A stretch of 7,969 nt of DNA from an uncultured Rubritalea sp. (GCA_937951395.1 CALFBV010000089.1:1-7969); one strand, 5' to 3'; shown: positions 1 through 6,331, numbered from the stretch's first letter. Made by a program: numbers and translations. Notes: generated by a model from the sequence alone, not told the origin.

Positions 1-132
1 CCTATCTCAGCTTTCTTCATGCTCGTAGAGTTTTCTAACATAAAGTATGAGGGTCTGAGCGAACAAATTACCTACAAGTAATAGGTGTATGCTCCATTCA
101 AGTCAACTTAAATGCATATAACGCATGTAAAC
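1..132. other. Left-edge intergenic sequence, no supported gene
   Basis: This stretch lies downstream of the S11-like gene. It carries only a short inverted repeat (ACCTA at 70-74 with TAGGT at 82-86) without a T-run, so I see no convincing terminator. On the minus strand an ATG at 41 or 20 opens a frame that reaches the window edge (the shorter version begins MKKAEI). A weak TTGTTC / TATGTT promoter-like pair lies upstream of it. This could be the start of a gene, but too few codons are visible to judge. Confidence 0.3.
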
Positions 133-1071
133 CTACTTCAAAAACTCTTTACCATCCGCGCTCCTTGGGAAGCCTTGAGCTCTCCATGTCTCGTAAGCCT
201 GCCACCCAGATGTGATTAGCTGTTGGGCTCTAGCGTCTCTATTCACTGAACCAAAGTTTACTACCACAAGCTGTCTAGGTGTGACCTCTGCTCTGCCATC
301 AGCTAGCCTCTTCACCACGTTCCCTTTATTCGCTGCCATAACAGCATTTGAACCCTCGACCATTAAGCCACTGATGGACATACTTCCTAGTAGATTGTTT
401 GTATTAGTAAGCCTCAATGCTTGGTTAGCACCAGATACTCTTTTTACCGTGACTGATCTAGTCTTCTGCTTCATGTAAAAATCATATCCTTCTTTCTTTA
501 ATGCATAACTCGCTAGTTTCGCTAAGTCAGAAATTCTCGTTTTACCAAGCCCACCAGCTGGGCTTTTAAACCTAGTGGACTTCATCTTTAGATAGCTTGC
601 TAGATTATTCATTTCTGCAGTAAATGCATTATAAGGATTCCCTCCCCTACCACGTTTGGCCAGAAGGTGTTTACCAACATAGTCTGCTAAAACGAGAGCA
701 CTCGTGCTGTCCTGATTTAGCGATAGAGAATAGAGTGCATCGCGCATTGAAATCTGATCTCCAGTTTGCAAGCTCAGGGAATTTCTTAGCCCTGCATTAG
801 AAATACCACTTGGAACAATCATCATCGTCGACAGTGGAGTATTTGATAGCTTGGCCCAATCCAGTACCACCTTAGCAGTTGCAAGCTGACTGAAACTACC
901 TGTATTCACGACTTGCTCAGAATTTTGAGCTAACAGCACACGCTTAGAGTGACGCTCTAGCACAATGTAGCCTTCTTGAGCCGAAGCTACTGGAGATAAT
1001 GCGAGTGAAGAAATGATCAGACTGATCGCAGATATAGACAATATAGATAGGGAAAGGCGTGGTAGTTTCAT
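133..1071 (-). CDS. Exported D-Ala-D-Ala carboxypeptidase-fold protein (peptidase S11), active site degenerate
   Basis: The 312-residue product resembles low-molecular-weight penicillin-binding proteins (DacA/PBP5 family), which trim D-Ala from peptidoglycan stem peptides in the periplasm. Residues 1-31 form a signal peptide: basic start, long hydrophobic stretch, and an A-S-A site before QEG. The fold is recognisable from the segment around S59, from YSLSLNQ (S117-L118-N119, the SxN motif), from TRFKSPAGG (166-174, the usual F-x-N-P-H-G region) and from LTNTNNLL before the KTG position. S59 is retained, but the SxxK lysine is Q62 (SFSQ), and the KTG triad after G-L reads M237-V238-E239. Family knowledge says both lysines are needed for acylation and catalysis, so I infer a binding or regulatory role, or a changed mechanism. 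The PBP5-type C-terminal beta domain and amphipathic anchor are absent. The gene diverges from the RRM gene; no clear Shine-Dalgarno sequence or terminator is visible. Confidence 0.8.
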   Translation of the reverse strand: MKLPRLSLSILSISAISLIISSLALSPVASAQEGYIVLERHSKRVLLAQNSEQVVNTGSFSQLATAKVVLDWAKLSNTPLSTMMIVPSGISNAGLRNSLSLQTGDQISMRDALYSLSLNQDSTSALVLADYVGKHLLAKRGRGGNPYNAFTAEMNNLASYLKMKSTRFKSPAGGLGKTRISDLAKLASYALKKEGYDFYMKQKTRSVTVKRVSGANQALRLTNTNNLLGSMSISGLMVEGSNAVMAANKGNVVKRLADGRAEVTPRQLVVVNFGSVNRDARAQQLITSGWQAYETWRAQGFPRSADGKEFLK

Positions 1072-1115
1072 CTTGAGATGGTGTTTAGTTAGTTACATTT
1101 AGTGAATCTGTGCGG

Positions 1116-1144
1116 AACATAAGCATAGTTTTCTGAGAAGACAA
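1116..1144 (-). promoter_or_regulatory. Candidate promoter for the S11-like gene
   Basis: Read on the minus strand, TTGTCT (1139-1144) is followed after 17 bases by TATGTT (1116-1121). A transcript would start near 1109 and give a leader of about 38 bases before the ATG at 1071. The boxes match sigma-70 consensus only moderately. Confidence 0.35.
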
Positions 1145-1218
1145 CAACGAGATAGCTAAAATGGTGTGCTTGCTCAGCGTAATATGAGACTCACAACGAT
1201 ACAATGTTATTCACAATA

Positions 1219-1228
1219 CGACTATAAT
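1219..1228 (+). promoter_or_regulatory. Candidate -10 promoter element for the RRM protein gene
   Basis: A perfect TATAAT lies at 1223-1228 within ACGACTATAAT. No good -35 box is found at 16-18 bases spacing. The transcript would begin near 1235, leaving an untranslated leader of about 198 bases before the ATG at 1433. The 9-base string GACTATAAT occurs again upstream of tal (2200-2208), which supports both as real promoters. Confidence 0.45.
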
Positions 1229-1432
1229 AAGAGCTTGCTATTGCAGGATTTTGTGCGAAGAGTCCCGCTCATCGCTCGACAACTAAAAGCTAAGCACGGA
1301 TCCGTTCTACTCAGAACCTTAACTCCATTGCTTCGACGCGAGTCACTCTCTCAGCAGATAACATCTCGGCTATCAGTGGCAACAAAGCAATCATAACTCG
1401 CTTGGCTTCAAACCACACAACCAAAAGACAAC

Positions 1433-2128
1433 ATGTCAGAACAACAAAATAACGGACCCCGTAAGAACAATAATCGCAATAACAACAACCGTAATCGCAA
1501 CAACAACCGTAACCGTAATAACAACAACCGCAAACCACGTCAGCACAAACCAAAGCCGCTCGTTCTCTCTGGCTGGCAGAAGTTCTTGATCTTTTTCAAG
1601 CTCACTAGTGAAGACAAGATCCGCAAGAAACTCCAAGCCAATAGACCTGCGAGAACTAAGACACCATCGCCAACAGCTAATTCATCAGCTAAAGCATCCA
1701 CGAATCAAGCCAAGCCAGCTCGCACTAACACACGCGTAGCGAAAGAGCGCAAGGCTCCTCAGAAAATCGCCGTCGAGACCCCGCGCCTCTATGTAGGAAA
1801 CCTTTCCTACGATGCCACAGAGTATGACATTGAAGACCTATTCAAAGGCATTGGCTCAGTTAAAAAAGTGGAGATCATTTACAACCGCCACACGCATAAG
1901 TCTAAGGGTTACGGATTCGTCCAGATGCTCAATGTCGATGAAGCAAAACGCGCTGTCGATGTGCTCCACGACCAGCCATTTTTAGGTAGAAACCTCATCG
2001 TAAATGGATCTAAAGCTCGCAAGGCTAGCGACCCAAACAGCAGCAACTACGACCCTGAAGCGGCTAAGTCAGCTAATAAGCCAAACTCTGATCAATCACC
2101 AGGAGACTCATCAGAGCCAGTTGCGTAA
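1433..2128 (+). CDS. RRM-domain RNA-binding protein with an Asn/Arg-repeat N-terminal region
   Basis: This 231-residue cytoplasmic protein has three parts. Residues 6-35 are almost entirely Asn and Arg, built from degenerate NRNNN(N)R units. Residues 44-68 hold a conserved-looking segment (SGWQKFLIFFK, then a basic helix), followed by a Lys/Ala/Thr-rich linker. A complete RNA recognition motif spans about 117-193, with RNP2 LYVGNL (119-124) and RNP1 KGYGFVQM (158-165); its aromatic residues Y120, Y160 and F162 are those that stack on RNA bases in this family. The C-terminal tail (197-231) is polar and probably disordered. Stand-alone bacterial RRM proteins are usually around 80-150 residues, so the long disordered N-terminus is the unusual part. 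Translation starts at ATG after ACAAC with no strong Shine-Dalgarno sequence. The gene is monocistronic: it has its own -10 box and leader and ends at a strong terminator. RNA chaperone or mRNA-binding function is inferred from the domain. Confidence 0.88.
   Translation: MSEQQNNGPRKNNNRNNNNRNRNNNRNRNNNNRKPRQHKPKPLVLSGWQKFLIFFKLTSEDKIRKKLQANRPARTKTPSPTANSSAKASTNQAKPARTNTRVAKERKAPQKIAVETPRLYVGNLSYDATEYDIEDLFKGIGSVKKVEIIYNRHTHKSKGYGFVQMLNVDEAKRAVDVLHDQPFLGRNLIVNGSKARKASDPNSSNYDPEAAKSANKPNSDQSPGDSSEPVA
1472..1531 (+). repeat. Three tandem degenerate 18-21-base repeats within the RRM gene
   Basis: Unit 1 (1472-1492), unit 2 (1493-1510) and unit 3 (1511-1531) each begin AAYCGY and end AACAACAACCGY. 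They encode NRNNNNR, NRNNNR and NRNNNNR. The middle unit lacks one Asn codon. The arrangement suggests growth by slippage or unequal exchange, and copy number may vary between strains. Confidence 0.8.
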
Positions 2129-2153
2129 TACTTCAATATCAATTCACACATTT

Positions 2154-2191
2154 AGCCCCCTAGAGCAACTCGCTTCAGGGGGCTTTTTTTT
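2154..2191 (+). terminator. Rho-independent terminator of the RRM protein gene
   Basis: AGCCCCCT (2154-2161) pairs perfectly with AGGGGGCT (2177-2184) across a 15-base loop, and a run of eight T (2184-2191) follows. It begins 25 bases after the RRM stop codon and separates that gene from tal. Confidence 0.93.
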
Positions 2192-2198
2192 GTGTAGA

Positions 2199-2208
2199 TG
2201 ACTATAAT
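2199..2208 (+). promoter_or_regulatory. Candidate -10 promoter element of the tal operon
   Basis: A perfect TATAAT at 2203-2208 follows TGAC, directly after the upstream terminator. The start point would be near 2215, with a leader of about 35 bases to the tal ATG at 2250. No clear -35 box is seen because that position overlaps the terminator stem and T-run. Confidence 0.55.
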
Positions 2209-2249
2209 TTCCCTTTTACTAGCCAGCCACACTGACATAGAGTGTCCGC

Positions 2250-3191
2250 ATGTCCAACACATCACTAGATTCACTAAAGAAATACACCACTATCGTAGCT
2301 GACACAGGAGACTTCGAGTCCATCAAGCAGTATCAGCCACAAGATGCGACAACTAATCCATCACTCATTCTCAAGGCTGCACTTCAAGACGAGTACCAAC
2401 ACATCGTTGACCAAGCCGTTGCCTCAGCATCTAGCAAAACTACAGAAGCTATCATTGACCAACTTCTTGTGCTCTTTGGTCTAGAAATTCTTAAAATCGT
2501 TCCTGGTCGTGTTTCTACAGAAGTAGACGCTAGACTCTCATTCGACACCGCTGGCACCATCTCTAAAGCAAAAGAAATCATCGCTCTCTATGAGGCAAAT
2601 GGCGCATCTAAAGAGCGTGTCCTCATCAAGATAGCCTCCACATGGGAAGGCATCAAGGCAGCTGAAGAACTAGAAAAAGAAGGCATCGCTTGCAACCTCA
2701 CCCTACTCTTCTCAAAGGCACAAGCCATCGCATGCGCAGAAGCCAACGTGCAACTCATATCACCATTCGTAGGCAGAATTTATGACTGGTATAAAAAGGA
2801 CACAGGTATCGACTACACCGGCGCTGAAGATCCAGGAGTTATTTCAGTCACGGATATTTACAACTACTACAAAAAATTTGGCTACAAGACTGAAGTCATG
2901 GGAGCATCATTCAGAAACACTGGCCAGATCACAGAACTAGCTGGTTGTGACCTCCTCACCATCAGTCCTAACCTTCTCGAAGACCTACAGAATTCTGATG
3001 TAGAAGTAACCCAGAAGCTCAACGAACAAGATGCTCAATCATCAGATCAAGAAAAAATCTCACTCAACGAAGCAGACTTCCGCCTCATGTTTAATGCAGA
3101 CGCTATGGCTACAGAAAAAACAGCCGAAGGCATTCGTGGATTCAGTGCAGACATCGTCAAACTAGAGACACTCATCAGCAGTAAGCTCTAA
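2250..3191 (+). CDS. tal: Transaldolase
   Basis: The 313-residue product aligns almost end to end with E. coli TalB (317 residues). Transaldolase moves a dihydroxyacetone unit between sugar phosphates in the non-oxidative pentose phosphate pathway, via a Schiff base to lysine. Visible landmarks are [10 protein letters not shown] with D18, [13 protein letters not shown] with N36, [13 protein letters not shown] with E91, [12 protein letters not shown] with the Schiff-base lysine K127, CNLTLLFS with T151, and [13 protein letters not shown] with S171. These match TalB D17, N35, E96, K132, T156 and S176. No catalytic residue is missing. It is the first gene of a plus-strand cluster; the next gene starts 8 bases after its stop. 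The ATG has no strong ribosome binding site upstream. Confidence 0.97.
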   Translation: MSNTSLDSLKKYTTIVADTGDFESIKQYQPQDATTNPSLILKAALQDEYQHIVDQAVASASSKTTEAIIDQLLVLFGLEILKIVPGRVSTEVDARLSFDTAGTISKAKEIIALYEANGASKERVLIKIASTWEGIKAAEELEKEGIACNLTLLFSKAQAIACAEANVQLISPFVGRIYDWYKKDTGIDYTGAEDPGVISVTDIYNYYKKFGYKTEVMGASFRNTGQITELAGCDLLTISPNLLEDLQNSDVEVTQKLNEQDAQSSDQEKISLNEADFRLMFNADAMATEKTAEGIRGFSADIVKLETLISSKL

Positions 3192-3199
3192 ATCAAATA

Positions 3200-3955
3200 A
3201 TGTCAGAAAGCTCACAGCCATCAGATCAGAATACATCTATAGAAGGAGAAACTCATTTGATATTTCTCCCCGGTCTGCATGGCTCAGCTGAGCTTTTTGA
3301 GGATTTATTAGCCCAACTCAAACTACAAGAGATAAGCTTTAAGAGCACACTCATCAGCTACCCCACTGATAGTAGACAAAGCTATAAGAACCTTTTTCAT
3401 TGGCTTTGTTCAGAATTAAATATTAAGGAGATCAGCTCTGACACTAGAGTTGTCATTATTGCCGAGTCATTCTCTACACCGCTCGCACTGATGCTCGCAG
3501 ATAAATTCACCGAGCAGATCAGCGGGCTAATCATCGGTGGAGGTTTCTGCGCCAGCCCAGCCTACTCAAGCTTCGCCCTCCTTCCACTCCGTCCTCTTTT
3601 TATACTGACACCGCCTCGCTCAGCAGTGAAGCATTTTTTGACAGGCCCTGAAAGCGACGATGAGCTAGTTGCCAAAGTACGCTCGGCAGTAAAAAAAGTT
3701 TCTTCTAAAACCCTCAGCCATCGCATGCGTAGCATCCTCACGTTAGAAGAAAGTACACCTCCTGCCATACCTAAGACTCCAGTCCTCGTTCTCCAAGCGG
3801 AGGACGACGCTGTCATACCTTGGAAAATTCAGAATCAGCTAGAAATCCACCTCCCCCATGCCAAGATCCGCTGGCTAGTTTCCCCTCACCTCATCTTTCA
3901 GGTTCACCCAGAGACTTGTGCCTCCCATATAGCCGCCTTTATTAGTAAAATCTAG
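3200..3955 (+). CDS. Alpha/beta-hydrolase fold protein, substrate unknown
   Basis: The 251-residue cytoplasmic protein has a probable full alpha/beta-hydrolase catalytic set. LIFLPGLHGSAELF (20-33) supplies the HG oxyanion region. VVIIAESFSTPLAL (84-97) is the nucleophile elbow with S90. VLVLQAEDDAVIP (195-207) carries the acid, probably D203, and WLVSPHLIFQ (225-234) supplies H230. The elbow is A-E-S-F-S rather than the usual G-x-S-x-G, a variant seen in some hydrolases. Helices around 120-185 probably form the cap. The substrate cannot be told from sequence. It follows tal by 8 bases and precedes thiD by 20, so it is probably co-transcribed with both. That link does not reveal its function, since tal and thiD act in unrelated pathways. 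Confidence 0.82.
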   Translation: MSESSQPSDQNTSIEGETHLIFLPGLHGSAELFEDLLAQLKLQEISFKSTLISYPTDSRQSYKNLFHWLCSELNIKEISSDTRVVIIAESFSTPLALMLADKFTEQISGLIIGGGFCASPAYSSFALLPLRPLFILTPPRSAVKHFLTGPESDDELVAKVRSAVKKVSSKTLSHRMRSILTLEESTPPAIPKTPVLVLQAEDDAVIPWKIQNQLEIHLPHAKIRWLVSPHLIFQVHPETCASHIAAFISKI

Positions 3956-3975
3956 TTACCAACTTAAAACCCATC

Positions 3976-4791
3976 ATGGCTCCACCAATCACACTCACCA
4001 TCGCTGGCTCAGACTGCTCATCAGGCGCGGGGATTCAGGCTGACTTAAAAACATTTTCCCACCATAGATGTCACGGGCTAACAGCCCTCACATGCGTAGT
4101 GGCAGAGACTCCAGAAAAGGTAGAATCCATCCACCCTGTCCCACCTACTGTCCTTCAGGAACAGGTAGAAATCCTACTTAACACCTACCCCGTGGATGCA
4201 ATTAAAACAGGCATACTCTACTCAAAAGCACATCTAGTAGCCATCGTAGAAATACTCTCTAACAGCCCCACTATTCCACTCGTAGTCGACCCCGTAATGG
4301 TAGCCACATCTGGATCAACATTGGTCAACAAAAATGCCATTGAAACCTACCGCGAAAGATTACTCCCGCTAGCCACACTCATCACGCCCAACATGCCTGA
4401 AGCATCAGTTATCCTAGACCGTCCAATAGAAACTAAAGATGATCTAGAGCCTGCAGCGAAAGAACTAGCCCGGCTTTATAACACCTCCGTCCTGCTTAAA
4501 GGAGGGCACCTTCCAGGAAATGATGATCGGCTAGATATCCTCTGGCATGAGGGGAAAGCGCATCACTTCACAGCCCCTAAAATAGATATTGCCTGCACTC
4601 ACGGAACAGGCTGCACTCTCTCTGCAGCCATCACAGCGCACTTAGCAAAAGGCGCCAACATGGTAGACGCAGTCACCACTTCCGTGGACTGGGTTCACTC
4701 CGCCATCCTAAACTCCTTTAAATGGCACTCTCCATCAGGTAACACCATCCACTGCCTCAATCACCTCCATAGCGCAAGCTCGCAAGGCTGA
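3976..4791 (+). CDS. thiD: Hydroxymethylpyrimidine / phosphomethylpyrimidine kinase
   Basis: ThiD phosphorylates HMP and then HMP-phosphate, giving the pyrimidine half of thiamine. The 271-residue product shows the ribokinase-like family pattern: LTIAGSDCSSGAGIQADLKTF (7-27), the substrate and glycine region; VDAIKTG (73-79); PLVVDPVMVATSG (101-113); LITPNMPEA (135-143); LLKGGHL (173-179); and THGTGCTLSAAI (208-219), whose GTGC (210-213) forms the anion hole with catalytic C213. The residue matching Q44 of enterobacterial ThiD, which contacts HMP, is E44 here (VVAETP). No other thiamine gene and no TPP riboswitch is visible, so expression probably depends on the tal promoter. It ends one base from the convergent ispE stop codon. 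Confidence 0.95.
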   Translation: MAPPITLTIAGSDCSSGAGIQADLKTFSHHRCHGLTALTCVVAETPEKVESIHPVPPTVLQEQVEILLNTYPVDAIKTGILYSKAHLVAIVEILSNSPTIPLVVDPVMVATSGSTLVNKNAIETYRERLLPLATLITPNMPEASVILDRPIETKDDLEPAAKELARLYNTSVLLKGGHLPGNDDRLDILWHEGKAHHFTAPKIDIACTHGTGCTLSAAITAHLAKGANMVDAVTTSVDWVHSAILNSFKWHSPSGNTIHCLNHLHSASSQG

Positions 4792-4816
4792 ATCAACCTA
4801 GCTTCACCACTGCGCT
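4771..4816. other. Imperfect hairpin spanning the thiD and ispE stop codons
   Basis: Three paired blocks are nested: AGCGC (4771-4775) with GCGCT (4812-4816), AAGCT (4776-4780) with AGCTT (4800-4804), and AGG (4785-4787) with CCT (4797-4799). Bulges separate the blocks. The structure covers both convergent stop codons. It lacks a T-run on either strand, so a bidirectional terminator role is only possible. Confidence 0.3.
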
Positions 4817-5632
4817 CCATAGAGTAGGATCCAGTTCTTGCTTGGCTCTAGCCAATACCTTTTCTGCATTCTGTGGCATTAGAACTGCCATCATAGTGGA
4901 ACCTGAGCCACTCATCATCGCTCCCTCCACTTCTGGTTGACTTAATAGCCACATTTTCATTTCAGCCAGAAAACGATGCTTCATAAATACTGGTTTCTCT
5001 AAATCATTCACCAGTCTTCCCCAGATAAATTTCTGCATCTTGTAATCCACATCTGGAAGCTCCCGTGAATCAATCCATGCCTTATACGCCTCTGGAGTAC
5101 TGACCCCGAAGCTAGGCTTCAGAAGCAACATTGTCACATCATAATCCCAACCAGCTACCGGATCCACTATCTCACCACGTCCGCTACAGTCACAAACAGA
5201 TTCATACACAAAGAAGGGAACATCTGAGCCTATTTCTCCGAGAAGTTCAGCCATTCTTTTCTTACTAAGACCCGTGCCCTCTAGCTCATTCAATCCGCGC
5301 ATCACAGCAGCAGCATCACCACTGCCCCCTCCTAGCCCTGCACCATGGGGTACTCTCTTTATTAGCTTCACCCTCCACTTGCATTCCTTTCCAGTCTCTC
5401 TTTGAAATAATCTAACAGCCATTGTCACTAAATTCGATTTATCAAGCGGGACACCTTCAGCATCACACTCCAGAGAATAGACATCTGCCTTATAAAACTC
5501 TAACTCATCCACCAGACTGATAGGAGCCATTCGCGTGGTCAACCCATGATAACCATCATCACGCTTACCTAGCACATTCAGTGACAGATTCACCTTCGCC
5601 TTAGCTACTTCTCTATGAAACATCTCATCCAT
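4793..5632 (-). CDS. ispE: 4-diphosphocytidyl-2-C-methyl-D-erythritol kinase
   Basis: IspE phosphorylates the 2-hydroxyl of CDP-methylerythritol with ATP, in the MEP route to isoprenoid precursors (and so to undecaprenyl lipid carriers and quinones). The 279-residue GHMP-kinase protein shows AKAKVNLSLNVLGKRDDGYH (10-29) with K13 matching the catalytic lysine of E. coli IspE (K10). The ATP-binding glycine loop is PHGAGLGGGSGDAAA (95-109). IGSDVPFFV (134-142) contains the catalytic D137, and the C-terminal motif is SGSGS (241-245). Length is normal for the family. It starts 3 bases after the pgeF stop, so the two genes form one minus-strand operon with likely translational coupling. A second in-frame ATG (residue 4, preceded by GGATGAG) is an alternative start. 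Confidence 0.96.
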   Translation of the reverse strand: MDEMFHREVAKAKVNLSLNVLGKRDDGYHGLTTRMAPISLVDELEFYKADVYSLECDAEGVPLDKSNLVTMAVRLFQRETGKECKWRVKLIKRVPHGAGLGGGSGDAAAVMRGLNELEGTGLSKKRMAELLGEIGSDVPFFVYESVCDCSGRGEIVDPVAGWDYDVTMLLLKPSFGVSTPEAYKAWIDSRELPDVDYKMQKFIWGRLVNDLEKPVFMKHRFLAEMKMWLLSQPEVEGAMMSGSGSTMMAVLMPQNAEKVLARAKQELDPTLWSAVVKLG

Positions 5633-5635
5633 ATT

Positions 5636-6304
5636 TTACTCTTTTCCTAACAAAGCCAGCATTCTCCCTGTCGCCCCCTTCTCTGAGCGATAACTATAAT
5701 ACGTATCTAGATCCTGACTCGTGCAGATCCCAGAGTCAGTGAAATTCGCCTCGCGCACGCCAGCTTCCATCGCCTGACGCTTTATCTCAGACGCAAAGTC
5801 CACCTCATAAGCCGGTGGACGTATGCATGGGGCTAACGCCACCAACACATCACTCGCATTCGTACCAAACTCCAACTTCATCATCTCCAGAGCCTTCGCC
5901 AGAATACCCATCTCAGTGCCTTTTTTACCAGAATGTAACACCCCTACCGCTCGCGTCACCTGATCCACTAGATAAATAGCGCCACAGTCAGCCACATAAA
6001 TTCCCAACACAACATCAGAATCACTTGAAATCAAGCCATCCACCCCCTCAATAATCGAAGCCTCAGTAGCTCGAACAACAGCCAACTCAGCACCATGCAC
6101 CTGCTCAGCTCTCCAACACTGATCCCAAGAAAAACCCATATCTTCCACCACCTCTCTATGAAATGGCTCAAGCCGAGCCACAGTAGCCAACTTATCCGTA
6201 TCCACCTCCACACCCTCGATACGAGTCACAAATCTAGCTGAAATTTGATCTACCCCGTTTATCTGCGCCAAGAACTCTTTTCTCTCCTTCATATCCAACA
6301 TCAC
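5636..6304 (-). CDS. pgeF: PgeF/YfiH-family purine nucleoside phosphorylase / peptidoglycan editing factor (laccase-domain protein)
   Basis: This 222-residue protein belongs to the DUF152 / Cu-oxidase_4 family. In E. coli, PgeF (YfiH) prevents misincorporation of L-Ser in place of L-Ala in muropeptides; other members act on purine nucleosides. The metal-site residues are intact: H70 in AEQVHG, C107 in VADC, and H124 in GVLHSG, matching E. coli H71, C107 and H124. GICTSQD (192-198), YYSYRSEK (202-209) and TGRMLALL (212-219) are the usual C-terminal signature. The common HAGWRG motif reads HSGKKG here. The first codon is GTG at 6304, followed directly by ATG at 6301. AGAGG (6314-6318 on the minus strand) lies 9 bases before the GTG and supports starting at one of these two. 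An ATG at residue 5 is less likely. The gene precedes ispE in an operon and lies just downstream of the MarR gene's terminator; no clear promoter of its own is visible. Confidence 0.9.
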   Translation of the reverse strand: MMLDMKERKEFLAQINGVDQISARFVTRIEGVEVDTDKLATVARLEPFHREVVEDMGFSWDQCWRAEQVHGAELAVVRATEASIIEGVDGLISSDSDVVLGIYVADCGAIYLVDQVTRAVGVLHSGKKGTEMGILAKALEMMKLEFGTNASDVLVALAPCIRPPAYEVDFASEIKRQAMEAGVREANFTDSGICTSQDLDTYYSYRSEKGATGRMLALLGKE

Positions 6305-6331
6305 TAAAACTTACCTCTAGAATACTGCAAT

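Larger units (their letters stand above)
1072..1432. other. Divergent intergenic region with promoters for both flanking genes and a long leader
   Basis: The 361 bases between the minus-strand S11-like gene and the plus-strand RRM gene hold a minus-strand promoter candidate (1116-1144) and a consensus plus-strand -10 box (1223-1228). The transcribed leader of about 200 bases that would follow the latter contains a perfect 10-base palindrome ACGGATCCGT (1296-1305) and a small overlapping hairpin, GTTCT (1304-1308) with AGAAC (1313-1317). A GTG-initiated frame of 76 codons (1166-1396) spans the -10 box and is Arg/Leu-rich. It has no ribosome binding site or recognisable domain, so I do not call it. 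Confidence 0.5.

Noticed and set aside
1..41. Minus-strand gene start running off the left edge
   Set aside because: Only 7 to 13 codons are visible, with no clear ribosome binding site; the promoter-like boxes are weak.
212..478. Plus-strand frame within the S11-like gene
   Set aside because: It lies fully inside a well-supported minus-strand gene and has no recognisable domain.
1166..1396. 76-codon plus-strand frame (GTG start) before the RRM gene
   Set aside because: It spans the best -10 box, has no ribosome binding site and shows no recognisable domain; kept only as a low-interest observation.
1311..1636. Minus-strand frames opposite the Asn/Arg repeat, rich in Cys/Tyr or Val/Ile
   Set aside because: Their composition is the mirror of the AAC/CGT repeat in the RRM gene on the other strand, so they are shadows.
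3956..3975. TPP riboswitch before thiD
   Set aside because: Only 20 bases separate thiD from the upstream gene and no THI-box motif is visible there or before tal.
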